The notes beneath the pieces were generated by a model that was given only the letters and a program-made list of their open reading frames with translations, did no database searches and was not told where the DNA came from. DNA of 64,000 nt from Zeus faber (taxonomy: Eukaryota; Chordata; Actinopteri; Zeiformes; Zeidae): positions 2,226,622-2,290,621 of the forward strand of contig OY482860.1 of assembly GCA_960531495.1 (NCBI GenBank). Reading direction: 5' to 3'. The number at the start of each line of letters is the position of its first letter. Within the stretch, counting starts at the first letter, position 1. Positions 36,905 through 52,331 of this stretch are shown one piece after another. Both the position numbers and the translations under genes were made by a program.

Positions 36905-38009
36905 TTCTCTTGATGTTTGGCTCCTTCCTGTGTCACCGGTGGATTGTAAGGGAAGAGCAGAGAGAGCAAAGGGCGGAGTAGAGCAGGAAGAGAAAGAGAA
37001 AGTAGAAAAACAAAAAGCACAGAGAGAAGAAAGGATTAGGAGAGAAGGAGAGAAGGGAAGTGTCTTTTTTTTTTTGAGGGGAAACAGGGATGGCAAAAGA
37101 GAGCCGAGGTCGAGAGAAAGAAGAAGGGAGGATGGGTGAGACAGAATATGCATTCTTCTGCTTACACAAAGACACACGCATGTTTTATTGCCCTCTGCCA
37201 AGTTTGGGATCTTTGTGGAATCGTTTCATTTTTGTTTGTTTCATTGCACCCAAGTTAGAAAGGCTCCATTAGACTACATCCTGTGGAATTCTATACTATT
37301 CTTTCTGAGGTGTGCTGTTCTGTAAATCACTATATCTCATTACTTCTGTACTGAACAGTCAGCAAGGTTTAAAGCTTCTACCTTGTAACTTTTTGAAAAG
37401 TATATATGACACTATCTAAATCGTCAACAATTAGGGCTTATAGTGTATTCTAATATATTATATATCAACATTGCAATGTGCACATGTGACATCGCCCTGT
37501 TGACAAATTGGACTAGTTATTGTATATTTATTGTTCATTTTTGTGTTTTTTGTTCATTATATATTGCCAATTGTTTTTATTTTTTGTATATTGCCAATTT
37601 ATTTAAAACTTTTTATGACTATTTTTGTGTGTGCTGTATCTTATCCATCAACTTTTCTTATGTAATCACTTGCATCACCGGTGTTTGCCACGTGTGGGGT
37701 TTTTACAATTCTCCGTCTGGGGGTATGTGGGAGAAAACAGAAAAGCTGGGTAGTGGAACAAAAAGGCGCAATGCCATTTTGATGCAAAATAATGAAGTTA
37801 TCCGAAAGCTCAGGATTAGGGTTTTCACAACTGAAACATATTCTCCCCATTCAATGAACAATAAAAGAAAGTCAGAAAGCAAAGTAGTGAGACAGCAGCT
37901 GATCCCTAAATCTAGAGCTTTTATGCCCCACAGCAGATCTGATCTGATCGGCTCTGGAAATCAATTGACCAATTGTGGAAAAGGATCTGCACAGATCCAG
38001 TCTGGTATC
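36903..38009. other. No gene seen
   Basis: Purine-rich from about 36950 to 37140 (AGAGAGAAG-type), then AT-rich. The reading frame at 37443-38033 is Cys/Phe/Tyr-rich, shows no domain and has no splice context. I do not support it as a gene. Confidence 0.45.
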
Positions 38010-38017
38010 AGCCAATC

Positions 38018-38841
38018 TAGAGCTGGGCGATAAAACTATACCAATGATTGTTGCGATCTTTTTTTCCTCTATGTCAAAATTAAATAAGCTTGATTGTTCC
38101 ATGATGTTGTCCACAGATTTGTTCATTTATAGACGTGTCAGGCAAGTGGCAATGAAAGCCAATCAATTTGAACGATCTGAAGCTGACCTTTCACCTCTGG
38201 CCAAATCACCTGTGTCGCTATAGAAAGAAGCCCCGCCCCCTCCCTCGTGGGTAGGTTGTGCTTGTAAACACAGTGGCAACTATACATCGATAGTTTGCTG
38301 TTTTTTTCTGATATCTAAGTTGCGGCACAAAGCAGACTGTAAATATCCATTGTGCAAAATATGTCGATAAGACGTGCCGACAAAGACGGGAAACACCAGA
38401 AACGTTATTATTTATTTCGATTTAGGCTGACTTGCCATATTTATTCTGTTTTGATTTTATCTACATTTTATTTAAGTGAAATGTTATCTAAAGCAGCTGC
38501 ACTTGTTACTTCTTGTTCATTTCTTACTTTCATTACGGGCGCTGTGCAATATTCAGTATATTAAAATAATGTTTACAAAACAATTCCTCCTACTTTTCTT
38601 TTGTTGATGCTAAATGCTGCAGTCTTGGTGTAATGCAGATTTTTATTTTAAGAATAGTGTTTATTTCAGACAATTTCATTCCACCGATACATTTGTTTAT
38701 AAAGTTAATAATGCCATCTTTCTGAAAAAAAAAGCATTTAACAGAAATTGTGATTTTTATGTATATCGTAATAAATATTATTATCCAATGGTATGAAATA
38801 TTTTATCATGATCACACCATTGTCCATATTGCCCAGCACTA
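38018..38841. mobile_element. hAT-type MITE with 8-bp target duplication
   Basis: An 824-bp element flanked by AGCCAATC on both sides (38010-38017 and 38842-38849), an 8-bp duplication as made by hAT transposases. The termini are TAGAGCTGGGCGATA at the left and, inverted, TAGTGCTGGGCAATA at the right, 13 of 15 matching. It is AT-rich internally and contains no hAT transposase domain, so it is non-autonomous. The perfect target duplication suggests a relatively late insertion. Confidence 0.9.
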
Positions 38842-38849
38842 AGCCAATC

Positions 38850-39412
38850 AGAGAGGGGTATCCACACAGAGCGTACACAAAAAGGATAACGGCCACAGAT
38901 TTATCTTGCCATATATATATATTGTGACCCGCCACAATTTAGCTAACAAACAACCAATGTCACATTTTTTAAGTTTTGTCCAAATTGTAAAAACCTTTTG
39001 GCACTCAAAGTAGTTTATATAAGTCCTGTGTTGAAAAACAGATTATTTTTATATAGAATACGGCAAAACAAACTCAGAGTGTGAAAATAAGTGTTGGAAA
39101 GCGACGCTAATCCCAGCCTCCTCCATTCGCCTCCTCTTTCTTCTCCTCCTCAAAGCGTCACCGATCCATACCTGTCCACCCACTGATTTCCCATGAGCCT
39201 TTGGGTGATGAGTGAACTCGGCCAACTCTGCCGACTACTGCTGCTTGTTAAGCATTCACATGAACGCGCATGCACACACACACCCACAAACACACACACA
39301 CACGCACACATATACACACACCTTCAGCGACTCCCAATCTTGGGAGCCTTACAGTTGATTTGACTTGGAGTTGATTTAGGGATAGATGAGGTAATTGTTT
39401 GGAAATACTTAC
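38850..39412. other. No gene; short CA-rich stretch
   Basis: Imperfect CA repeat at about 39271-39320. If the candidate exon at 39413-39625 is real, the right part of this stretch would be its downstream intron. Confidence 0.45.
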
Positions 39413-39625
39413 GGTAGATGAGTTCAGGACAGACCAGAAATCAATACCTCTCTGTTCAACATCATACTCCCCTCTGAAGAATTGGTGTGTAGGTGTGTGT
39501 TGCCTTCCATAGACTGCCAGGAGGGCTTTTTGTTTAAGGTGTTTGAGTCTCTGCTGAGTGTCTTGTCTCCGTTGCTGATGTTGTTCTTGAAGCAGGCAGA
39601 GTACTGTCTTACGGTTCGGGCTCAA
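39413..39625 (-). CDS. Candidate internal exon of an unidentified host gene
   Basis: On the minus strand a stop-free 71-codon segment begins LSPNRKTVLCLLQEQHQQRR and ends FFRGEYDVEQRGIDFWSVLN plus SST. At its 3' edge is a perfect donor, ACC|GTAAGTA (GTAAGT at 39412-39407). At its 5' edge a long pyrimidine-rich tract (TCTCTGTCTCTGTCC... to CTACCCCCCC) precedes CACCTGAG, a weaker acceptor. The length, 213 bp, is a multiple of three with phase 0 at both ends. The composition (Gln/Arg/Leu-rich helix, then mixed residues) is protein-like and free of repeat bias. I do not recognise the family. Alternatives are a chance frame or an unrecognised transposon. It stands out as the only non-repeat frame in the window with splice context. 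Confidence 0.4.
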
Positions 39626-42131
<2,506 letters not shown>

Positions 42132-42575
42132 CTTATTTTTTCACCTGTGCTGTCAGCATGCTGGACAATCAAAGAGTATTTGTATGCCATTGCATCTAGG
42201 AGAGTCAGTCTGCAAGTGGAGTTCAAGTTCTCAACCTGCAATGCAACTCTTTATTAATTCTTAAATCATCAAGAACTGCTGTAATAACCCTGTCCTGTAG
42301 ATGACCTGTAGGAATTACAGGTCATTACAGGTTTTTTTTGTTAAAAAGAACCACCACCAACCCCCCTCTTTGGAGAACTATTTATCATGTTTGGGTCTAT
42401 AAACAACTGATCACTACTCCAAGAGGGGGAGGATCACCATGGTGAGACAAATAAACATAGAAACAAACAACATTTACACAAAAACATAAACATTGGACGA
42501 CAACATGTATTGAAAAACAGTGAATTAGGTCCAGGAAAACTGGAACTACAACTGGTCACGTGGCCTCTTCCTGTC
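42132..42575 (-). repeat. 440-bp dispersed repeat, copy 2
   Basis: Closely similar to 6972-7412 over the same length and with nearly the same end points. On the minus strand it ends AGCACAGGTG followed by A-rich sequence. A short TCATTACAGG duplication is present near 42310-42330. There is no L1 coding sequence next to this copy. Confidence 0.75.
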
Positions 42576-42649
42576 ATAGTTATGACAGTAAATGAGAGAG
42601 GAAAGGAGAGGAATGCAACCAGGAGGGTGCTGGGGTGCACTCAAAGCAG

Positions 42650-42674
42650 GTGTGTGTGTGTGTGTGTGCGTGTG

Positions 42675-42733
<59 letters not shown>
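42650..42733 (+). repeat. (GT)n with CGTG interruptions
   Basis: About 42 GT-type units with two GC interruptions near 42668 and 42680. Confidence 0.96.
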
Positions 42734-42737
<4 letters not shown>

Positions 42738-44205
42738 TGTCCCCTGATGAGTGTACATGACTTATCCCCATTGGTACTGGTGTAGAAGGTCGGTATTATG
42801 TCGCGGCAGCAGCAGAAAGGGCCCCGAAGACCCCTGAACTTCACAGCCCTGTGGACACCCTACAGCTGCAGGAAAGCCCCGAGTACCCTGCCCTGCGCCC
42901 ACAGAAGACCCCCTGGCCCCCAGAGAAGCCAGAGGGGCGTGGAGCAACCCCCACATCCAGCCCCAAATTGCATTACCCAGTCCCAGGGAGCACGAAGAGA
43001 CCCCGTACCCCAGGGGTGTAAACATACAACCAACCCCCAGGTGCAGGCGCAAGACACAGCTACAGGCTCAGAACCCGGGCCGCAGGCGCATGGCATGGAC
43101 CGTAGGCCCGGATCCTGGCCCCATGGCGACAGACCCACACCCCGCCCGAGCCGCTCGCCCCCCCAGGACTCCCATGCCCACCCATGCCCCGCGCAAGGGG
43201 GAGGCCCGCCCCACCCAGGCCAGCCGACCAGACGCCCCACCCGGCATGAGTGCCAAGTGCTCATACACGTAGCAGCGTGTGTCCAGCGCGGGGCATCTCG
43301 ATGTTACCCCGCCGGCAGTTATACGGGCCCTCCAGCATCCAGGGCGCCCGCCACAGAGAAGCCGCGCAGCAGAAGCAAAAGGCCAACAGCCGCCCCCACA
43401 CCCTGACCCACATCAACAACGGAAAGCAGTCCCCCCAGGGGCCCCGGAAGGCACCCAGCAGTGCTCTCCGCAGCCCCGCCAGGTCGCAGCACATCCTAAG
43501 CTACCAGGCGCAAGCCGTCAGGACTCCAGCCCAGCCGGCAGGGGGGCCCACCCAACAGCCCCTCGGTCAACCACGCCCCCACACCGACCGGCCAGCGACT
43601 GACCATCCCGGAAAACCCCAGTGCTCAATGTGTGATGTTGGTAATTGCCGTTAAAATTGTGGGGTTGGTGGTGCGAGTCCTTCAGGCAAGTCAAACCTGA
43701 ATCACTCGCACCCCTCCTGCCCCGCAGACCCTGGTCCGGTGGAGTGTTGTTCCGAGTAGGATTGGTGTGCGAGTCTATATGTTCTAAGCTAATGTGAGTT
43801 GGATTAAAATTTTGGGACGGACCAGAAGCACGCTTGGGCAGTAGCATGACAGGCAAGATGGCAGCTGCCCGCCGTATCCCCACCCACATAGCTTGCACCC
43901 CGCCCACCCCGGAAGCCCTCGTTCTATTGTGTGGTGTATGTGCTGAGTATGAGTTTTGGCACTGGGAGCGACGACAGTCCCGCACACCGAGAGCGCCAGA
44001 GGACAGGTACCCCGGCAGCCCGGGGTGGTGACAGGAGACACATGGTGAGCCCCGTGCCTAGCACAGCCAGCCATGATCAGGACCCCGGTTGACAGGACCA
44101 GACGGAACGCCGAACCAGCCCCAGCACGACAGGCCACCCCCCCCACGGGACGCAGAAGGACACACAGGCCCAGCCACACCAGCGGCGCACCGACCCTCCA
44201 ACTTC
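42734..44205 (+). repeat. GC-rich dispersed repeat, copy 1
   Basis: About 1.5 kb of C/A-rich, very GC-rich sequence entered from a GT repeat. Landmarks TGGTACTGGTGTAGAAGGTC, AAAGGGCCCCGAAG, AGTCCCAGGGAGCACGAAG, CAGAACCCGGGCC, ATGTTCTAAGCTAATGTGAG and TATGTGCTGAGTATGAGTTT recur in reverse order and complement at 47196-48000. Many overlapping Pro/Arg-rich frames occur on both strands because stops are rare in such sequence. None shows a domain. The class of element is unknown to me. Confidence 0.7.
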
Positions 44206-46399
<2,194 letters not shown>

Positions 46400-46830
46400 T
46401 AACATGGAAGCAGTAACATTTTCGTTACGCAGGGGTGCAGCTGAATCCAAATAAAGCACAAATAGCTGGTTTTTACCAATATTTATTTCGTACAAACATT
46501 TTAAAAATTATTTGTTTTCGGGAAGAAAAAAAAACATTAGAAAACGAAAAATGACGAGCCTGATCCAAACAGTAGAGCTCGGCTACCGACGAGAAACGGA
46601 AACACGTCAAGTCTCTACCCAGACAGGTCTTTATATTCTTAAATTTTATTATTTTTCTTCTTAAAAATGCCACTCAGACCCTAGACATGTCTTCTATAGT
46701 TAATGGTGCTGTGCGACCGTGCAGGGACATCTGACACAAGAAGAACTGGAGAGGGCGAACGGGTGAAGAATGTTTATTCTCCGGAGGCAGAGAGTGTAAG
46801 ACAGGTTGAACACTGATTTAATAACTTTGG
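46400..46830. repeat. Dispersed repeat, copy 2 (pair with 14250-14740)
   Basis: Same block order as copy 1, including CCACTCAGACCCTAGACAT near 46669 and GACAGGTTGAACA near 46800. Minus-strand frames of both copies translate to similar peptides (KTCL.RD.T.F.FSS), reflecting shared ancestry rather than demonstrated coding. Confidence 0.6.
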
Positions 46831-46989
46831 CTGTGGTGGGGGCTCGCCAGTCTCGAAGTCGGGGGCGGAATTCAGAGTTTATTCTTGAATCACAGGGGTG
46901 CTTTCTTTACGTGAATATTTTGTGCGCTGCGATCCCGTCCGTGATAGTGATAAGGTTGGGAACCCCTGCTCTAGAGTAATCTAAAAGTC

Positions 46990-47195
46990 ATATGAATTAC
47001 GATTTGACTGTTCAGACTGAGGTCACATTGCAAAAAATCTGACCTGTATCCGATTTTAGGACCACATATGAACGTGGCACTTCCCATTCTGAATTGAAAA
47101 GATCTGATTCCATGTGATTTTTTCTGTTCACACTGTCATGAAAAAAACAGATCTGAGTCACATATAAGCAAAAAAATGCAATTTGGGCCACTTTG
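46990..47195. repeat. Fish MITE-like segment
   Basis: GACTGAGGTCACATTGCAAA, CTGTATCCGATTTTAGGACC, CATGTGATTTTTTCTG and CAGATCTGAGTCACATA are motifs of a common teleost non-autonomous element. Borders and target duplications are not resolved. Confidence 0.4.
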
Positions 47196-47962
47196 GCTGG
47201 TCGCTGTGGGTTGAGTACCTGGTACAGGGGGTGAGGGGCGCTGGGGCACAGTCTGGTCTGGGGTAGGGTCCGCGTGGCCGCTGCCCGGCCTACTGTACCC
47301 TTACGCTGATCTGGTTGTGCTTGGCCTATCTCTCCCAGTGCCAGAACTCAAACTCAGTACATACAGCACACAATAGGCCGAGGGTTTGTGGGACTGGTGG
47401 GGTGCGAGCCATGTGGATAGGGTTGTGGCAGGCAGCTGTGATCTTGCCCCAGCGTGTTTCACATCTGTTCTGCAATTTTAATACCACTCATATTAGCTTA
47501 GAACACATGGCTCTGGGTCTGTGGTCTGTGCTTGGTGTCCGCGGCCCGGGTTCTGCACCTGCGGGTACGCTTTTTGCCTGCACGTGGGGGTGGGTTGTAT
47601 GTGTACGCCTCTGGGGTGCAGGGATTCCTCGCGCTCTCTAGGACTGGTTTATGCCCCTCGGGCCGTTGCATGGGTGTTGCTCCACGGGCTCCTGGCTCCT
47701 CTGGGGCTGGGGGGTCTTCTGTGACTATAGGGCATGGTGCTTGGGACTTTCCTGTGGTTGTGGAGTATCTGTACGGCTGCAGAACTCGGGTGGCTTCGGG
47801 GCCTTTTCCCCTGCTTGGAGGATCTACAATATTATTCCAACCTTATACACCAGAACTAATTGGGACAACTCCCTTGGAGGATCTACAATATAATTCCAAA
47901 CTTATACATCAGAACTAATAGGGACAACTCCCGTGCACTCACTGGTGGACACATCCCACGCT

Positions 47963-48000
<38 letters not shown>
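47196..48000 (-). repeat. GC-rich dispersed repeat, copy 2, with 59-bp tandem duplication
   Basis: Inverted and shorter relative of 42734-44205, ending in a (CA)n run at about 47963-47999, where copy 1 has (GT)n, so the microsatellite belongs to the element end. It carries a direct duplication absent from copy 1: CTTGGAGGATCTACAATAT-type units at 47814-47872 and 47873-47931. The T-rich frames here are strand complements of those in copy 1 and are not supported as genes. Confidence 0.7.
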
Positions 48001-48294
48001 GACACACGAACACATACATAAATTCAGGCAAACTCATCACAGGCACACACACACCACCAGCACTTTGAACCCATCCCGAACAGGCTCCTGATTACATCGC
48101 TCTCCTTTTCCCCCTCATTTAGTGCCATAACTACTGTATGACAGGACGAGGCCATAAGGCCATTTGCTGTTCCAATTCCAAAATATACTTATTAAACAAA
48201 GGGAATTAGATAAAAGCCTGCTTCCAATAAAGGCCTGGTAGTCTCTGCAGTTGAGGTAAATAGAAGCCCCAGTCACTATTTGAGGAAATACGAT

Positions 48295-48455
48295 AAGTGT
48301 CTCTTAGCATTTGAGGTAAGGTACGTGTCTCCTAGGGGTCGAGGTGAGTGTCCTCTTCTTGGTGGAGGTGAGTGTCCTCTTCTGGGTGGAAGAAAGTGTC
48401 TTTTAGGGTTGGAGGTAAGGTACGCATCTCCTTGGGGTGGAGGTGAGCAGTGGCA
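48295..48455 (+). repeat. Degenerate 24-bp minisatellite, site 1
   Basis: About six irregular units related to GGTGAGTGTCTCTTAGGGG plus TGGAG. The same unit forms a longer array at 50866-51145. Confidence 0.8.
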
Positions 48456-48462
48456 ATTAATG

Positions 48463-48950
48463 ATAATAATTATTATAACTTAAATTTGTATAGCGCCTTT
48501 CAAAAAAACCCAGGTCGCTTTACAGGAGAGGGGCAAGGGGGGAGGGGGACAGATTGAGGGAGAGAGGTGCAGGAACAAACAATACAATGGGATTGCTAAA
48601 CTAAATAAAACTAACTCATGGGGAAAAGCCATGGTGAAAAGGTGGGTCTTGAGGGTTGTCTTGAAAGTGTCCAGGGTCGGGGTGTTACAGATTACAGGAG
48701 GGAGAGAGTTCCAGAGGGTGGGGGCTGCCACCCTGAAAGCTCTGTCCCTGAAGGTTTGTAGTCTGGTACGGGGGATGGACAGCAGACCCATGTCTGAGGG
48801 CCGCAAGTTCCGGGATGCAGTGTGCTGGTGGAGGAGGTTGGAGAGGTATTGGGGGGCGAGTGGATAAAGGGATTTGTATGTGAGGAGGAGGAGTTTGTAG
48901 GAGATGCGGAACTTGCCCGGGAGCCAGTGGAGGTGGATCAGAATTCTAGG
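48463..48950 (-). pseudogene. 5'-truncated LINE, ORF2 C-terminus and 3' end
   Basis: On the minus strand the frame gives HLHWLPGKFRISYKLLLLTY, SLYPLAPQYLSNLL, SRNLRPSDMGLLSIPRTRL and DRAFRVAAPTLWNSLPP, then FKTTLKTHLFTMAF. This is the conserved C-terminal region of CR1/L2/Rex-type LINE polyproteins. It is followed by a 3' end GTAAAGCGACCTGGGTTTTT..AAAGGCGCTATACAAATT. All upstream ORF2 is missing, as expected for incomplete target-primed reverse transcription. The frame is open for over 100 codons, so it is not very old. It is a different family from the L2-like LINE at 24.7-30.3 kb. Confidence 0.82.
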
Positions 48951-49011
48951 GTCTCTGGAGCCCTAGGCAAAAATTCCCAGAGAGCACCTCCAATCAGCAA
49001 ATTATAAATAT

Positions 49012-50161
49012 TAGCAGCCACACCTGATGCTCGTTGGTTGGGCTAACAAGTATTGGGTTTAAATCCCCATCCACCCACTCAGTCAGGATGGGAGCCCTGG
49101 CTAATTCCACCTAGCCTCATCTCTACAATAAACTGGTGTTTGCAACCCCCCGTCATCTGTGTCTCTGTGCTGGAGGTCCCTGAAAATGCCACTTGGATGG
49201 CATATGGTGGTGAATCTGCCACACTGGCACCTGAGCAGGGACTCTCCGGCACGGGAAAGGGACACAGAAGGGCCGCCCGAAGACATCCTGGAGCCACCAG
49301 ATGTTCGATGGGCAGCCCCAGCACCAACCCTCTCCCAACTGGCAGCAGCAGCACCCAGGGGGTTCGGTGGAGGACTGGGGAGAAGCAGCACAGCAGCCAC
49401 CACAGTTAACCGCTCGTAGCTAGCTTCTCTGCCCAGAAGCCACCCCCAAGGACCGCCCAGCAGCCAGGCCACCCCTTCAAGCAGCCCCCGGAGCAGCCAA
49501 GTCCGGCCACGACGTCACCAGCCGCGCAGCAGCCCAAGGCCTCACGCTCCGAAAGGGAGGAGGGGGTAGTCTGTCGGCGCCATGGTGGAAGGAGACCGGT
49601 TGACCATGCTGCTCCGTGGAACTCAGGTCCTCTGGGAGGGGACCTGTTAATTTTTTTTTAACATGTGTTTGTATGAGGTCTGGGAACCGTGTTTGAGAGT
49701 CCGGTGTTTTATTTATTTAAGGTATAGGAACCCTGGGTCAGTCTGTTTTATTTATTTAAGTATAGCAACCCTCAGAATCTGTAGTTTCAGGCATAACCCT
49801 GTGTCAGAGTCTGTTTCGATCATTATTTTTCAATTTTTGTTGTCTGCTTGGTGGGGGGGAGTAGGCCTCAGCCAGGAATTCTTCCTGGCCTCAGTTTGGT
49901 GTTGGGGGTATGGGGTGGCTTCAGCAGCCACACCTGATGATCGTTGGTTAGGCTAACGAGCATCGGGTTTAAAAACCCCATCCACACACTCAGTCAGGAT
50001 GGGAGCCCTTTGTCATGACATGTTCCATCTGCTCCTGGCTAATTCCACCTAGCCTCATCTCTACAATAAACTGGTGTTATCAGCCCCCCGTCATCTGTGT
50101 CTCTGTGCCGGCGGTCCCTGAAAACGCCACTCGGGTGACATATGGTGGCAAATCTGCCACA
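49012..50161 (+). mobile_element. LTR retrotransposon with large internal deletion
   Basis: Two direct LTR copies bound about 640 bp of internal sequence. The 5' LTR (49012-49223) lacks its first 60 or so bases and the 3' LTR (49862-50161) is near complete. Both contain GGGTTTAAA(A)CCCC, CTACAATAAACTGGTGTT and end CTGCCACA. A primer-binding site follows the first and a G-rich polypurine tract (GTGGGGGGGAG, 49851-49861) precedes the second. The internal piece has a Pro/Ala/Gln-rich frame that could be the start of gag, but no protease, RT or integrase. Probably Ty3/Gypsy by the shared primer site with 59.4-61.6 kb. Confidence 0.8.
49225..49241 (+). promoter_or_regulatory. Primer-binding site
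   Basis: TGGCACCTGAGCAGGGA starts two bases after the LTR end. The 17-mer is identical to that at 61574-61590 (minus strand). It begins TGG as expected for pairing with a tRNA CCA end and differs at only a few positions from the lysine-tRNA site used by several retroelements. Confidence 0.8.
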
Positions 50162-50865
50162 CCTTGTAATTTTCTAAATATAAAGAACAATAAAAACCTA
50201 AATAACCCAAATTATAAGGACAGTGCTCATAAACACATAGAGCATTGATTGATTCAAAGCATCAAACTGATTTATTATTGGCATTTAATTAATTTCAAAA
50301 TATTTTTCAACATCCTCATACTGTACTTTTCATCTCTCTCTTTCGCTGCCTCTGCTCGCGCTCGGAGCCCAGCGGGGAGCGTGGGGGCTCCCTCCGCTCT
50401 GTGCGCACCCAGGGACTGGAGCTCTGGTCCCGCTGCGCCAACGGTGCAGGGTATGCACACAGACATGTCAGTCATGGCTTTTTTTTTTTTGCAATAATAA
50501 CAAGCAACTTCGGGGAGATGACATACCTGTTTCCATCACATTTGTGTTTTACCGAATAACATATTCGGGTACAACCCTATTACCCCTTTTTTTTTCTTTT
50601 TTTTCTTCCAGATAGATAACTCCTTAATTTTTCTTCATTGACTTTGAATTGAAACTTTGAAAATATTGCGAGAATCAATCATGCAAGTGGATGGTTCCCC
50701 TTTATGGAGGTTTCCTACTGAGATGTCATTGCAAATCGTCCATTGGTTATTTAAGGGGGGGGGGGGGGGGGGGTGCGTTTGCCACATTTTGAGACATTGC
50801 TGTGGAGTAAAGTTTGTCAGCCCTCATGGCCTGGGGCCCCATGCAGTTGCCTGTGAGTTTCCCTT
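50162..50865. other. No gene; GC-rich patch and G-run
   Basis: GC-rich patch at about 50350-50450 (CTCGCGCTCGGAGCCCAGCG) of a type found in fish DNA-transposon remnants, a poly(T) run, and a G(17) run at about 50755-50773. No coding evidence. Confidence 0.4.
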
Positions 50866-51145
50866 GGGGGTGGAGGTAATTGTCCCATATGGGGGGAGGT
50901 GAGTGTTTCTTAGGGGTTGAGCTAAGTGTCACTTAGTGGTGGGGGTGAGTGTCTCTTAGGGGTGGAGCTAAGTGTCTCTTAGTTGTGGAGGTGAGTGTCC
51001 CTTAGGGGTGGAGGGGAGTGTCTCTTCGGGGTGGAGGTAAGATAAGTGTATCTTAGGGGTGGAGGTGAGTGTATCTTAGGGGTGGAGATGAGCGTCTCTT
51101 AGGGGTGGAGGTGAGTGTCTCTTAGGGGTAGAGGTGAGTGTCTCC
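50866..51145 (+). repeat. 24-bp minisatellite, site 2
   Basis: About 11 units of GTGAGTGTCTCTTAGGGG plus TGGAGG with single-base variants. Most units contain GGAG|GTGAGTGT, a near-consensus 5' splice site. Related to 48295-48455. Confidence 0.92.
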
Positions 51146-52130
51146 GAGAGAGAAATAGAGAGAGGGGAATAGAGAGCGAGATAGGAGAGAAAGAGGGATT
51201 AAGGCAGTTTATATGCTGGGGGCATTTGAGAGACTGAAGGATAGAAAGATGGATGGATAATGGATAGAACGTGATGGAGTGAGGCAGGGGATGAACGAGA
51301 AAGCAGCCTTGTGTGTTTATCAGGGAGTGGGTTGTGAAGCATCCCCTGCGTGAACGAGCTGCAGTGGATGGAGGCATGTTGGCGTCGGCATTTTGGAAAT
51401 ATCATGTTCTGTCTTGGGCTCCAGGGTTTGATCCCCCCCAGCTGAGGACGAGCTGAACTATTGAACCACTGCTGGGGGTCGGGGGGGTGAACTCCACCAT
51501 CTCCCCCCAGGAGTTGTCCTCAATTGTGAGTAGGAGTGTGGCGCACTCAGTGGCGTAGTCTAGTCTATTGTAGCGTGTATATACTGTGATACTGGGGGGA
51601 TGATAATATAATTTATTTACTTTTCCTAACTGTGTTATTTATTTATTTTTTCATTAATATTTATGAATTCATATTTATTAATTATTAATTAAAAAAACAA
51701 GTACTTTAGTTACTTATTTTTGTGCAGAAGGTATAAACAGTAGTTTTCACACATAAATAATAATATTAAAATTACTTTTCCAAAATATACGCTGGGTCCA
51801 GGGTAGTCGGCCCTTCGTAAAGTTCAATGGATGAGTGTGCTTTGGCTCTCTGTTCCATTGTGTTTTGTGACATTCATTCCGGCCCGGCTATAGTGTAATT
51901 CTATGATCGGGCGGTGTTTGAAGCTGTGGGCGGGTTTCCTACGCCGAACTAACGGCAGTTATTATTCTGAAGAAGGGCTGCATGATTATGGCTGAAATGA
52001 TGATCACAATTATTAATCATGATTAGTAACCGCTTCAACATATGTTAATGTAAATGTTGTCTTACAGAGGGTATGTTGCCCTGGCAATTCTGATATTGTA
52101 ACGTAATCTCTTTCTAGAACATTGGTGCGG
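51146..52130. other. No gene; purine-rich, then AT-rich
   Basis: GAGAGA-rich at about 51143-51195, AT-rich at 51600-51790. GGGCTGCATGATTATGGCTG at about 51976 matches a fish hAT-type miniature element motif, without a partner end. Confidence 0.4.
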
Positions 52131-52331
52131 TGACGGTGTGGTTTGAGCAGCCACACCAGACCTGGATCTAGGTGATTGGGATCAGAGTGGCTGCATACCT
52201 GTTGCTCGCTGATTGGTCTAACGAGCAGCAGGTTAAACCCCCCATCCCCACACTCACTCAGGGGAGGAGTCCTTGTCATGACATACGCTCATCTGCTTCT
52301 GGATGGCACGCGGTAGAGGAAACTACCACAA
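52131..52331 (+). mobile_element. Diverged LTR fragment
   Basis: Contains GAGCAGCCACACC, GGTTAAACCCCCCATCCC, GTCATGACAT and ends CTACCACA, the same order as the LTRs at 34.6 and 49-50 kb. The poly(A)-signal part is deleted. Confidence 0.65.

Noticed and set aside
37443-38033. A 196-codon plus-strand frame
   Set aside because: Hydrophobic/Cys-rich low-quality translation that runs into the start of the hAT-type MITE. No homology recognised and no splice context.
42798-43654. Overlapping Pro/Arg-rich frames up to about 200 codons on both strands
   Set aside because: They sit in a GC-rich dispersed repeat with a second inverted copy. Frames overlap in several phases and lack domains or conserved breaks.
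48295-51145. CRISPR-like array from regularly spaced repeats
   Set aside because: The 24-bp units are contiguous without unique spacers and the genome is eukaryotic; this is a minisatellite.
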